The position numbers and the translations under genes were made by a program. DNA of 64,000 nt, taken from Methylosinus sp. H3A. Lineage in GTDB: Bacteria > Pseudomonadota > Alphaproteobacteria > Rhizobiales > Beijerinckiaceae. The notes under the pieces were generated by a model. The model did not search any database. It was not told the DNA's origin and saw only the letters and a list, made by a program, of their open reading frames with translations. The stretch covers positions 1 to 64,000 of the forward strand of contig NZ_JADNQW010000002.1 of the NCBI RefSeq assembly GCF_015709455.1, read 5' to 3'. Within the stretch, counting starts at the first letter, position 1; each line of letters starts with the position of its first letter. Positions 53,501-61,055 of the stretch are shown here, piece after piece.

Positions 53501-53740
53501 CGAAAGAAGATATTCCAAGCCATCGAGGCCGGACATTTGTTGGAGAATGGGTCTGACCACCGTATCCATGACCGTCTGAGCGGAGGCTCCCGGATAGGTG
53601 ACCGTGATCGAGATTTGAGGCGGAGCGATGCTGGGATATTGCGCGATCGGCAACCGAAAAATCGAGATGCCGCCGAGCAGCATCACGATCAGGCCGAGCA
53701 CCCATGCGAAGACCGGACGGTCGATGAAGAAACGTGACAT
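50579..53740 (-). CDS. RND multidrug efflux permease, AcrB/MexB-like
   Basis: A 1053-residue RND pump with standard HAE1 architecture. TM1 is MSRFFIDRPVFAWVLGLIVM. The TM4 motif LAVGLLVDDAIVVVENVERL has both relay Asp, and TM10 has VGLAVKNAILIVEFAKAFFD with the conserved Lys. The periplasmic porter has DPDKLNKYSLTVGDVTSALT. It exports drugs, solvents or detergents through a TolC partner not encoded here. The membrane fusion gene precedes it by 24 bp. Confidence 0.94.
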   Translation of the reverse strand: MSRFFIDRPVFAWVLGLIVMLLGGISIFRLPIAQYPSIAPPQISITVTYPGASAQTVMDTVVRPILQQMSGLDGLEYLLSTAQSNGSMEIDLTFVQGTDPNIAQVQVQNKLSLAQPNLPTEVTQQGIKVNKSVKSFMMIVGVYSEDGAMSAIDIDDYVSSNLKDPLTRITGVGDFTSFGSEYAMRIWLDPDKLNKYSLTVGDVTSALTAQNVQVSSGELGGLPASRGNRLDAAIIGPARLETPEQFENILLKVNPSGSQVRLRDVARVEIGAQSYSTASLYNGKPFGALALKLAPGANQLSTEAAVRAELDRLETFFPPGLKLAYPLDTEPFITLSIEEVVKTLFEAVALVFVVMLVFLQNFRATLIPTIAVPIVLLGTFGVLAAFGYSINTLTMLAMVLAVGLLVDDAIVVVENVERLMSEKGLSPRDATRASMDEISGALLGIALVLSAVFLPMAFFGGSTGVIYRQFSVTIVSAMALSVLVALILTPALCAALLKEPARENGPRAGFFAWFNRAFARLTERYENGVHNLIARPRAFRLIFMAITVAAVVLFNRIPTGFLPDEDQALLFGQVTMPPGATAEQTAALNKQLADYLLTAEKENVESVLTVSGFNFAGQAQNAGFAAIKLKDWSERPSPRQSGAAVAGRAMQHFAGSRDGRVFVFQPPAVMELGNATGFDLQLEDRGQLGRDKFLAARDQLLGMAAQDVALAGVRPNGLEDAPQYRLKIDREKANALGVSVSDLNATIQGALGSQYVNQFLRSGRVKQVYVQGDTASRMAPSDLARWHVRNSSGKMVPFDAFLDGAWTLGPQKMESYNGLTSFEILGAPAPGHSTGEAMAAMQRLIEKLPPGVGYEWTGLSYEEQKSGSQTAALYAISLTVVLLCLAALYESWAIPLSVILVVPLGVIGAIVATLSSGLANDVYFQVGLLTTVGLAVKNAILIVEFAKAFFDNGATLVEAAIAAAGERLRPILMTSIAFVAGTLPLVFATGAGSASRIAIGTAVVGGMLSAALLAIFFVPAFFVSVSSAFRIRPNRIVEPRAPVARDISSEHSW

Positions 53741-53764
53741 CGATGGAATCCCCTCGGCGAAACG

Positions 53765-55078
53765 TCAGGACGGTTTGTCGGCGCGGATTGCCGCGTCTTC
53801 GACTGCGATGGGTTGAACGACATCGCCCGGACGTATGTTCTGCAATCCGTCGACGATCACGCGCTCGCCCGCGCGAAGGCCGCCGACGACGATCCATTGA
53901 TCGCCGATCGCTTGACCGGTTTGTATGATGCGCAGGCTCGCCTTGTTGTCGTCTCCGATCAGTAGGACGGTCGCGTCTCCATGCGTATTGCGCGAGACTG
54001 CTTGCTGCGGTATCAGAACGCCGTTTCGATCCACCCCTTCCTGAAGGGAGGCATGCACATACATGCCCGGCAACAGGAGGTGTTTAGGGTTGGGGAAAAT
54101 CGCCCGCATGAGAACCGTGCCCGTCCCCTCGTCGACGGTGACCTCCGAAAACTGCAGCTTTCCCGCGACATCGTATGTGCTGTTGTCTTCGAGCTTCAAA
54201 GTGACCTTCGCGGCGCCACGGCCGACGCTTTCGATCTCGCCGCTCGCCAGCGCCTTCCGCAGACGCAATAGCGTCGTCGCCGATTGCGTCACGTCGACAT
54301 AGATCGGGTCGAGCTGCGTGACCGTCGCGAGGACATTGCTCTGATTGGCGGTCACGAGCGCGCCCGGCGTGACTGTGGATCGACCGATACGGCCGGAGAT
54401 GGGCGCCAGAACTTTCGTATAGGAAAGATTGATCTTCGCCTGGGAGATGCTCGCTTTGGCGATGGCGATATCGGCCTCCGCTTGTTGCGCCGCGGCCACG
54501 GCGTCCTCGACGTCTTGCTTGCTCACGGCTTTCATGGAGGACAGCGCCTTGTAACGAGCGGCTTTCGCGTTTGCCGCTTGGAGAGTCGCCTGATTGCGCG
54601 CCAATGTGGCGACCGCGCTGTCATAGGCCGCTTGGTAGAGAGCCGGATCGATCTGATAGAGTTGCTGGCCTTCTTTGACTTGGCTGCCCTCTTCGAAAAG
54701 CCGTTTCAGGACGACACCATTGACCTGGGGCCGCACCTCTGCGGTCAGGACGGCGGTCGTGCGGCCAGGCAACTCCGTCACGCGCGTGATCGGTTGGAGA
54801 TGGACGACGACATAGCCCGCCTGCGCAGGCGGACGCGCCGGCTCTGCGGCCAGCGCTTGTTCGCAGCTCGCAGCGACCGCCATAGAAAGCAGCGCAAAGA
54901 AAGCGCCGAACAGGCCTGCTGCGGCCGATCGCGAAATCCGTGCTTCAGAATTCGTGACGATCAAGGGCGACGAAGGGATTCGGCGATGCGTCGGGATCAT
55001 GTGCGGCTTTGCTCGAGAGAGTGCGGAAAACATGGCATTTTTTCGTGGTGGGGCTTCGGAGAAGCCGAGGCCCCTCAT
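53765..55078 (-). CDS. RND efflux periplasmic adaptor, AcrA/MexA-like
   Basis: A 437-residue adaptor. After a hydrophobic export segment (SAAAGLFGAFFALLSMAVAA, with a Cys two residues later, SCEQ, that could be lipidated) come ITRVTELPGRTTAVLTAEVR, PQVNGVVLKRLFEEGSQVKE, the coiled coil (about 145-215), VLAPISGRIGRSTVTPGALV and the barrel block LLLPGMYVHASLQEGV. The ATG at 55078 overlaps the tetR stop (ATGA), which supports this start even though internal Met16/Met27 would give shorter leaders. Confidence 0.92.
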   Translation of the reverse strand: MRGLGFSEAPPRKNAMFSALSRAKPHMIPTHRRIPSSPLIVTNSEARISRSAAAGLFGAFFALLSMAVAASCEQALAAEPARPPAQAGYVVVHLQPITRVTELPGRTTAVLTAEVRPQVNGVVLKRLFEEGSQVKEGQQLYQIDPALYQAAYDSAVATLARNQATLQAANAKAARYKALSSMKAVSKQDVEDAVAAAQQAEADIAIAKASISQAKINLSYTKVLAPISGRIGRSTVTPGALVTANQSNVLATVTQLDPIYVDVTQSATTLLRLRKALASGEIESVGRGAAKVTLKLEDNSTYDVAGKLQFSEVTVDEGTGTVLMRAIFPNPKHLLLPGMYVHASLQEGVDRNGVLIPQQAVSRNTHGDATVLLIGDDNKASLRIIQTGQAIGDQWIVVGGLRAGERVIVDGLQNIRPGDVVQPIAVEDAAIRADKPS

Positions 55079-55743
55079 TCAGCGCCTTTCTGGGCCTCCG
55101 CGGGCGATCCGCGGTTGAGCGGCGCCGAAACGGCTCGACCGAACATGTCCGCGAACTGTTCCAGAAGCCGTCTCGTCATTTCGGGTGAGGTCTCGAGAAC
55201 CTCGCGATGGACGAACCCCAGCTCGAAGCCCAGGCTCAGCAGCATTTCGGCGGCGGAGCCGACATCGAGATCAGCTTCGGCAATTCCAGCATGGACATAG
55301 AGAGCGAGCCGCGACTCGAGGCCGCTCCTGATATCTTCACGGATCCAGATGCGGTTGAAATGCGCCTTGAAGGCTCGATCGAGCAGGGCTCTCGAGATCA
55401 CGATGCGAATTCGGTCCGAACGTTCCGAGATTTTCTCGACCGCATGTGCGAGCATCTCGCGCGCTTCTTGCGCCATGGTCGAACAAAGCGGGCGCCCCAG
55501 GAAGAGCGCCGCGTCGGAGCGGTCATCCTCCTTGTCGAGAACCGCGAGCAGCAGGCCTTCCTTGCCGCTGAAATATCGCTGGATCAGGGCCTCCGAGCAT
55601 CCTGCCGCGTCGGCGATGGCGCGCGTCGTCGCTCCCTCGTAGCCGCATTCGGCGATCGCCGTCGCTGCGGCGGCGATCAGAGCGTCGCGAGTGGCTTGGC
55701 GGTCGCGGGCTCGCGGCTTGCGGACCATGTCGGTGGAGTGCAT
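55075..55743 (-). CDS. TetR-family repressor of the RND operon
   Basis: A 222-residue regulator. HTH: RDALIAAAATAIAECGYEGA, TTRAIADAAGCSEALIQRYF, SGKEGLLLAVLDKEDD. The remainder is the ligand domain. The start MHSTDMVRKPRARDRQ follows GAGGGA; an ATG ten codons earlier would lie inside the operator. It is the first gene of tetR-MFP-RND and coupled to the MFP gene by a 4-bp overlap, so repressor and pump are co-expressed and autoregulated. Confidence 0.9.
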   Translation of the reverse strand: MHSTDMVRKPRARDRQATRDALIAAAATAIAECGYEGATTRAIADAAGCSEALIQRYFSGKEGLLLAVLDKEDDRSDAALFLGRPLCSTMAQEAREMLAHAVEKISERSDRIRIVISRALLDRAFKAHFNRIWIREDIRSGLESRLALYVHAGIAEADLDVGSAAEMLLSLGFELGFVHREVLETSPEMTRRLLEQFADMFGRAVSAPLNRGSPAEAQKGAE

Positions 55744-55752
55744 GTCGTCCCT

Positions 55753-55780
55753 CAAGTAAGTAAGTGAATACATACATACA
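55753..55780. promoter_or_regulatory. TetR operator candidate with tandem 4-mers
   Basis: The reverse strand holds (GTAT)3 followed by TC and (ACTT)3, an imperfect inverted repeat of the form AxGTAxGTAx. It lies just upstream of the tetR start. Such a repeat can accommodate two TetR dimers. Confidence 0.5.
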
Positions 55781-56007
55781 GCGCATGGGCTGTCGGGTCA
55801 AGAGCCTCGGCGCTAGAAAACACGGGCAAGTTCGCGCTATCGCGGCAGGTCGGAAACGCCAAGGTTGTTCGACGCTGGTCGGCTCGGATCAGCGGGCGCT
55901 GCCGCCGGTCTCGACGGCAGCCTCTCTCGAGGTCCGAGATCGTTCAACGCCCGCCGCGCAGCGGCGGCGGACCGACAAGCGGCCGATGGGGGCCTGGCCG
56001 TCGACGA

Positions 56008-56655
56008 TCAGCTCTCTCGGAAAGGCTCCGCCGGAGCATAGGCGGCGAGAAAAACGCCAACTCCGGTGGCGATCGCGCGGTTGCGCTCGGTCGCCGACAA
56101 TGCCGACTCGTCGCCGAGCATGGCCCGCAACTGAAGGTCGCCACGGATCAGGCCGATGAAATGCTTGGCGACGTCGCGGGGAGCGGACCGGCGGAGCGAG
56201 CCCGCCGCCATTGCGGTTTCGAACACCTCCGCCAGTCGCGCCATCAGCCTGTCCGGCCCGTTCTCGTAAAAGAGCTTGCCGAGTTCGGGAAAGCGCCGGG
56301 CCTCGGCTGCGACGATCCGGTTCGTGGCCACCACGTCGGGCGACAGCAAGAGATCGAGCACCGCTCCGGCGAGACGCTCCATTTTGCTTCTCAAATCCGC
56401 GGCGCCCGTCAGCCCTGACACCAGGCCGGATGAAAACCGGTCGCCGGCCGACCAGATCACAGCCGTGAACAGTTCATCCCGGCTGCCATAATGCGCATAG
56501 AGCGTCGCCTTGCTGACGCCGGCTTCCTGGGCGATCGCCTCCATCGTCGTTTCGGCGAAGCCCCGGCTGAGAAACAGCCGGTGAGCCGCCTCGACGATGC
56601 GCTCGACCGTACGCGGTCCTCTCGTCCTGACTTTCGGCCTGCCGGGCTCCGCCAT
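56008..56655 (-). CDS. TetR/AcrR-family regulator, AefR-like
   Basis: A 215-residue regulator. HTH: RTVERIVEAAHRLFLSRGFA, ETTMEAIAQEAGVSKATLYA, HYGSRDELFTAVI. The C-terminal part (RDVAKHFIGLIRGDLQLRAM) fits the TetR_C_7 group. The start MAEPGRPK follows GAGGATCGC; upstream in-frame ATGs would begin inside the palindromic operator. It is divergent from the nitronate monooxygenase-like gene. Confidence 0.88.
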   Translation of the reverse strand: MAEPGRPKVRTRGPRTVERIVEAAHRLFLSRGFAETTMEAIAQEAGVSKATLYAHYGSRDELFTAVIWSAGDRFSSGLVSGLTGAADLRSKMERLAGAVLDLLLSPDVVATNRIVAAEARRFPELGKLFYENGPDRLMARLAEVFETAMAAGSLRRSAPRDVAKHFIGLIRGDLQLRAMLGDESALSATERNRAIATGVGVFLAAYAPAEPFRES

Positions 56656-56681
56656 TGCGATCCTCATTCTATATCTGTAAC

Positions 56682-56697
56682 TGAACGACATCGTTCA
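56682..56697. promoter_or_regulatory. TetR operator palindrome
   Basis: TGAACGACATCGTTCA has perfect 7-bp arms around CA. It is 27 bp upstream of the tetR start and in the spacer with the divergent monooxygenase gene, so it can control both. Confidence 0.7.
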
Positions 56698-56873
56698 CTA
56701 GTTGACGGTTAGGTTGGATATTGATAGCCTTTTGCGATGAAAATAGAAAACCAACCCGTTCACTTAGACGGGGCGCGATGTTTCCGAAGAGAGGGTCGCG
56801 ACGCGGAGACACACTGCGCGCGCCCGTCAAATCCCACAAACGACGCCGTCGTCAGGCTAGGCGAGAGGGGATC

Positions 56874-57821
56874 ATGAGCAATGTTGTCTGCGACAAGCTC
56901 GGCATTCGCTATCCGATCCTGCAAGGGCCGATGGCCTGGGCGTCGGACAGCAGGCTCGCCGCGAGCGTTTCCAACGCCGGCGGGCTGGGGATCATGGGGC
57001 TCGGCTTCTGCCCGCCGGCCGTCTTCGAGGCCGAGATCCGCGCGGCTCGGGCCCTGACGGAGGCGCCCTTCGGCGTCAACATCATCACCTGCCTGCCCGA
57101 CGCCGACAAGCTGCTGGAAATCACCCTGCGCCAAGGAATCAGGGTCGTCGAGATCGAGACGTTCCCCGCCTATTTCGACACGCTTCCGCGTTACGTCGAA
57201 GCGCTCAGGAGCCACGGCGCCGCGACGATCGGCAAGGCGTCCTCGGTGTCGGAAGCCAAAGTGTTCGAAGCGGCAGGGGTCGATTTCGTGTCGGTCAAGG
57301 GGTACGACGGCGGCGGTCACATCTTCGGCTTCACCGGCACGTTCACTTTGATCCCTCAGGTGGTCGACGCCGTTTCCATCCCCGTGATCAATTCGAGCGG
57401 CGTCGCCGATGGACGCGGCGTCGCCGCTTCGTTCATGCTCGGCGCCGCCGGCGTCGAGGTCGGAAGCCGCTTCCTGGTGGCCGAGGAATGCCCGATCCAC
57501 GCCAACTACAAGAACGCCATCGTCGCCGCCGGGGAAGGCGACACCGTTCTGACCGGCGTCAGCGCCGGCGACGGGGTGCGCGGCATCCGCAACCGGCTGA
57601 CGGATGAAATGCTGCGCCTCGAACGGGAACTGCCGCCCGAAGAGGCCGCGGAGCGCATCCGCGAGATCGGTCGTGGCGTCTTGCGCGGGGCGGCCGTCGA
57701 CGGCGACGTCGAGAACGGCAGCCTCGTCGTCGGCCAGAATCTCGGGCTGCTCGACGCCATCTTGCCGGCGAGCGTCATCATGCAGGAATTGATCGCCGGC
57801 TATTCGAGGGTCGCGCCTTGA
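56874..57821 (+). CDS. Nitronate monooxygenase / FabK-like FMN enzyme
   Basis: A 315-residue TIM-barrel FMN protein of the 2-nitropropane dioxygenase family. It has LGIRYPILQGPMAWASDSRL, AGGLGIMGLGF, APFGVNIITC, VKGYDGGGHIFGFTGTFTLI and INSSGVADGRGVAASFMLGA, which bind the FMN phosphate (GGHxG and SGGIxxG-like). Class I members oxidise nitronates such as propionate 3-nitronate, others are enoyl-ACP reductases. GAGAGGGG precedes the ATG. The divergent TetR palindrome suggests it is inducible. It may detoxify nitro compounds. Confidence 0.88.
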   Translation: MSNVVCDKLGIRYPILQGPMAWASDSRLAASVSNAGGLGIMGLGFCPPAVFEAEIRAARALTEAPFGVNIITCLPDADKLLEITLRQGIRVVEIETFPAYFDTLPRYVEALRSHGAATIGKASSVSEAKVFEAAGVDFVSVKGYDGGGHIFGFTGTFTLIPQVVDAVSIPVINSSGVADGRGVAASFMLGAAGVEVGSRFLVAEECPIHANYKNAIVAAGEGDTVLTGVSAGDGVRGIRNRLTDEMLRLERELPPEEAAERIREIGRGVLRGAAVDGDVENGSLVVGQNLGLLDAILPASVIMQELIAGYSRVAP

Positions 57822-57990
57822 GCAAGGGAGCTCGGCAGGCTCGACCTGCTCCGCAAACGAGCGTCCGGGGAGACGAGTCGGCGTTTCCGCCGCCCGGTGG
57901 CCGCCAGTCGAGCGACGAGGCGTTGCCGCCATGGCCTGGACCGATGTCGTAGCGAGCATCCGATCACGCGGCATCGAGCGGAGAAAATCC

Positions 57991-58308
57991 ATGAAGACCT
58001 ATGAAATGCGCATCTACACGCTGAAGTCCGCCGAGGCCGCCACGGCCTATCGCAAGATTTGGATCAAGCATATCGAAAGCCTGAAAGTCTTCGGGATCGT
58101 CACGCATGGCGTGTTTACCGTCGCGAGCGATCCGGCGAAAGTCGTCGCGCTCGTCGACTATCCCGAAGGCGTCGATTCCAAGGCGGCCTCGGATCGCTAT
58201 ATGGCCAGCGATCTGTTCAAGGCGGACATGGCGGGTTTCGACATCGCTTGGCTCTCCTGCGTGGAGACGGTATTGCTCACCCCCGAAAAATTCTCTCCTC
58301 TCCGGTAA
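57991..58308 (+). CDS. NIPSNAP-family protein
   Basis: A 105-residue ferredoxin-like alpha/beta-barrel protein: MKTYEMRIYTLKSAEAATAY, VFTVASDPAKVVALVDYPEG and DLFKADMAGFDIAWLSCVET. The family name comes from NIPSNAP; members often sit beside flavin oxidoreductases in aromatic or terpene breakdown. The GGAG site before the ATG sets the start. It follows the monooxygenase gene by 170 bp on the same strand, so co-transcription is likely. Confidence 0.85.
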   Translation: MKTYEMRIYTLKSAEAATAYRKIWIKHIESLKVFGIVTHGVFTVASDPAKVVALVDYPEGVDSKAASDRYMASDLFKADMAGFDIAWLSCVETVLLTPEKFSPLR

Positions 58309-58419
58309 CGGAAGCCTTTAAATCGCTCCCGACACCTTCCAGCGTCTGAAAGACCAATTTGAGCCGGCTAAGCCAGACGAGGATCAAGTGGAGACGTGGG
58401 CCACTAGAGATGCAAAACT
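58309..58419. other. Short spacer after the NIPSNAP gene
   Basis: No gene, repeat or clear terminator seen before the hydrolase remnant. Confidence 0.3.
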
Positions 58420-58600
58420 CGTCGCGCGCCGCTGGATCGGACTGGGCGAAGTTCTCGCTATAGGGAACGAAATGACCCCAGGGTAGCGTCACAAATTTCT
58501 GTGGTTCGCCAGCCCGTTCGAATGCCTGGCGCGAGGCCCCGATTGGCGTCAGCATAAGCGAAAACATCTTCTCCATTTGCAGAACGGCAACACGACGGAG
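58420..58600 (-). pseudogene. Alpha/beta-hydrolase C-terminal remnant
   Basis: The reverse strand reads SLMLTPIGASRQAFERAGEP, then QKFVTLPWGHFVPYSENF, with the G-H-F of a typical catalytic-His loop near the end of alpha/beta hydrolases (family: LPGGHFDPY). The N-terminal part with the nucleophile is absent. Boundaries are approximate. Confidence 0.5.
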
Positions 58601-58819
58601 GGACATCCGGCAGCCGCTACATGACGCCCGGCCCGGGAATGTCGCCTTTCGGCGTAACCCGACGTTGGGCCTATCGGCGCGACAGGTCTGCAAGGGGTCG
58701 TGTGTCACGAGCGCGCCGTCGCGAGTATCGGTGGCGCTCAACTGTACGAGAGATGAAGGAGGGCCCTTCGAGTTCGGCAATCAGGTGCTGATCTCAAGCC
58801 ACCGCAAGCTGCTTCGGTC

Positions 58820-59032
58820 ATTCGATGGGCGCGCCGCAAGTTCAAGCGGATGCGGCATCAGACCAAAGGGGCGCGAGATTGGTTCGACCGGCTACGTCGG
58901 GCGAACCCCGAGCTCTTCGCCCACTGGCATCTATGTCATGGCAACGGCCGAACATCGGGAGCCGTGTGAGTCGAGAGGTTCATGCACGGTTCTGGGAGCG
59001 CCCGGGGGTGAAACTCCTCCGGGCGACTCGAC
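58820..59032 (+). mobile_element. Group II intron 3' end (maturase tail, domains V and VI)
   Basis: The frame IRWARRKFKRMRHQTKGARD, then WFDRLRRANPELFAHWHL and a stop at 58967-58969, matches the C-terminal part of group II intron-encoded reverse transcriptases. Directly after it, 58959-58992 folds as domain V: GAGCCGTG... / ...CACGGTTC around the loop TCGAGAGGTTCA. Domain VI follows as a GC-rich hairpin (CCCGGGGG / CTCCTCCGGG) up to the CTCGAC boundary near 59032. The RT domain and the rest of the ribozyme are missing, so this is an inert fragment. Confidence 0.8.
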
Positions 59033-59108
59033 AAAAGGGGGCGTTCGATCCTTCCTGCTCTCGAACCCGGTTTATTGACATAGCGAACCCAATGGGTTAC
59101 GTCGTTTT

Positions 59109-59440
59109 ATGCAAACGGCGGCGGAAACCCCGACCTTCACGCGGCAGGCGGAGGAACTTTTCGACGCGGATGAGAAGGCCGAACTCATCTCCTTCCTTGC
59201 CGAAAACCCGTTCGCCAGCTCCGTGATCCCTAACACCGGCGGAGTGCGCAAAGTGAGATTTACGGCTCCGGGGAGAGGCAAACGTGGCGGCGCGTGGGTG
59301 GTCTACTTTTTCTCGATGATTTGATCCCGCTTTACGCGCTGCCGATCTACCCGACGAACGAAAAGCCGATCTGCCCCCCGAGAAATCGGGCCGCCGCGAC
59401 GCTCGACGAGGCGATCAAGGCTGCGAGGAAGAAGAGATGA
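59109..59440 (+). pseudogene. RelE/HigB-like toxin, frameshifted
   Basis: The first frame, MQTAAETPTFTRQAEELFDA, then GGVRKVRFTAPGRGKRGGAW, matches the RelE-superfamily Gp49-like toxin (family: IRKLRWAxxGRGKSGGARVI). It stops after VVYFF. A T-run (TTTTT) there hides a one-base frameshift. The continuation in the next frame is DDLIPLYALPIYPTNEKP and ends KAARKKR, stopping in an ATGA overlap with the antitoxin start. A toxin product is therefore not expected. Confidence 0.78.
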
Positions 59441-59476
59441 CCGCGTTCGGAAAAGACCTGATCCAGTCTCTTGGCG
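59437..59476 (+). pseudogene. Antitoxin gene (HigA/XRE type), 5' stub cut by IS6
   Basis: The ATG overlaps the toxin stop. The frame reads MTAFGKDLIQSLG, a usual antitoxin N-terminus, and is then replaced by the IS6 terminus GGTTGCGG. The helix-turn-helix part is missing from the window. Loss of the toxin by frameshift would have allowed loss of the antitoxin. Confidence 0.6.
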
Positions 59477-59758
59477 GGTTGCGGTGCAATTATTGCCGAT
59501 AGCTACGCGATGGGTCCGGCAGTTCGTTAGGATCAAGCAGCGAGCACCGCACTCCAGATTTCGGGCGCAGTCGTCCCGGCGGCTCTAAATCTGCTCAGCG
59601 CGAATTGACCCTTCCTGATGCGATGCATGAGTTCGACGCCGGCGATCGTGATCGCCGCATGGCGGGCGCCGCCCGATGTGACGCCTGATATCCGTCGAGA
59701 GTGATTTTGCGCGGCGGCCGTCCGTGGCGCGCGAACGCACGACGGAAAAACGCTTTGG
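59477..59758 (-). mobile_element. IS6-family element, 3' half (partner of 13298-13555)
   Basis: On the reverse strand this starts CCAAAGCGTTTTTCCG and continues through the same deleted transposase region as the 40.1-kb copy, base for base over 282 bp, to the terminus GGTTGCGGTGCAA. Its IS256-proximal edge is CGCTTTGG on the forward strand, the complement of CCAAAGCG at 13548-13555. It is the missing right part of the element split at 13.5 kb. Confidence 0.9.
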
Positions 59759-61055
59759 GGGACTGTCAGGAATCTTGTGTGCGGGGCCGGGTTTCCATCA
59801 CGCCGCGACGAAGCGATCGTCGAACATGATGGCGAATTGATTTTTCGCCTCGCACCATTCGCGCGGCGCCATTTTCCACTCCCCGGCGACTTGGCGCAAG
59901 ACGAGATAGAGGAGCTTCATCGCCGCATCGTCAGTCGGAAAATGCCCTCTCGTCCGCACGGCGCGCCGCAGCTTCGCGTTCAAGGATTCTATGGCGTTCG
60001 TCGTGTAGATGATCCGCCGTACCGCGATCGGAAAGGCGAAAAACGGGATGACCTGCTCCCAATTGCGCCGCCAGCCCTGCGCGATCGACGGATATTTCTT
60101 GCCCCAATGGCCGCCGTCGAAGGCCTCCAACGCCTCTTTGGCCGCCTCGGCGGTCGGGGCGCGATAGATCGTCTTCAGCGCGGCGGCGATCGCCTTGCGG
60201 TCCTTGTATGAGGCGAATTCCATCGGGTTTCGAATGAGATGCACGATGCAGGTCTGCACGGTCGTCTGCGGAAACACCGCATTGATCGCCTCCGGAAAGC
60301 CCTTCAGGCCGTCGACCACGGCGATCAGTATGTCGCCGACGCCGCGGTTCTTCAGCTCGTTCATCACCCGAAGCCAGAATTTGGCGCCCTCCGAGGTCTC
60401 GATCCAAAGCCCCAGAATGTCCTTCGTTCCGTCCGGCGTGACGCCGAGCGCCACATAGACGGCCTTGTTGCGGACCAGGCCTTCGTCGCGGATTTTGACG
60501 CGCAGCGCGTCGAAGAAAACCAAGGGATACATCGCCTCGAGCGGCCGGTTCTGCCATTCGGCGACGGTCTCCAGCACGGCGTCGGTGACTGTCGAGATCA
60601 GATCGGGCGAGACTTCCAGGCCGTAGAGCTCGAGCAAATGGCCCTGGATCTCGCGCACCGTCATGCCGCGCGCATACATCGACACGATTTTCTCGTCGAA
60701 GCCGGGAAAGCGGCGCTGATAGCGCGCGATCAGCTTGGGATCGAAGCTCCCCTCCCGGTCCCGCGGGACCCTGATGTCGATCTTCGACGTCTCGGTCAGC
60801 ACGGTCTTCTTCGAATAGCCGTTGCGGTGGTTCGCCTTGCCCGCCGCCGCTTCGCTCTCGAGATGGTCGTCCATCTCCGCGTTCAGAACCCGTTCCGCCA
60901 GCGCCTTCTTCAGCTCATCGAACAAGCCATCCTTGGAAAAAACCTCCTTCGGATCGCGTCCCGACAGCAATTGGTCCAATGTGCCCTTCTTGATCGCCAT
61001 AGCCCGCCTCCTGCGGTTCTACTATGGCCCCACACACAAGATTCCTGACAGTCCC
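59759..61055 (-). mobile_element. IS256-family element, copy C, intact
   Basis: A 1297-bp element in inverse orientation to copy B with perfect ends. Flanks are CGCTTTGG (left) and AGCTGCCG (right), so it has no own target duplication. It forms the second end of the proposed inversion. It separates IS6 sequence from IS66 sequence. Confidence 0.93.
59798..61000 (-). CDS. IS256-family (mutator-type) transposase, copy C
   Basis: Full-length, 400 residues, with translation identical to that of copy B. All mutator-type catalytic blocks are present ([37 protein letters not shown]). Identity of two 1.3-kb repeats in inverse orientation makes this pair a strong recombination site and an assembly hazard. 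Confidence 0.95.
   Translation of the reverse strand: MAIKKGTLDQLLSGRDPKEVFSKDGLFDELKKALAERVLNAEMDDHLESEAAAGKANHRNGYSKKTVLTETSKIDIRVPRDREGSFDPKLIARYQRRFPGFDEKIVSMYARGMTVREIQGHLLELYGLEVSPDLISTVTDAVLETVAEWQNRPLEAMYPLVFFDALRVKIRDEGLVRNKAVYVALGVTPDGTKDILGLWIETSEGAKFWLRVMNELKNRGVGDILIAVVDGLKGFPEAINAVFPQTTVQTCIVHLIRNPMEFASYKDRKAIAAALKTIYRAPTAEAAKEALEAFDGGHWGKKYPSIAQGWRRNWEQVIPFFAFPIAVRRIIYTTNAIESLNAKLRRAVRTRGHFPTDDAAMKLLYLVLRQVAGEWKMAPREWCEAKNQFAIMFDDRFVAA

Noticed and set aside
56760..57992. Reverse open frame of 410 codons
   Set aside because: Antisense to the nitronate monooxygenase-like gene, which has family motifs and a ribosome site.
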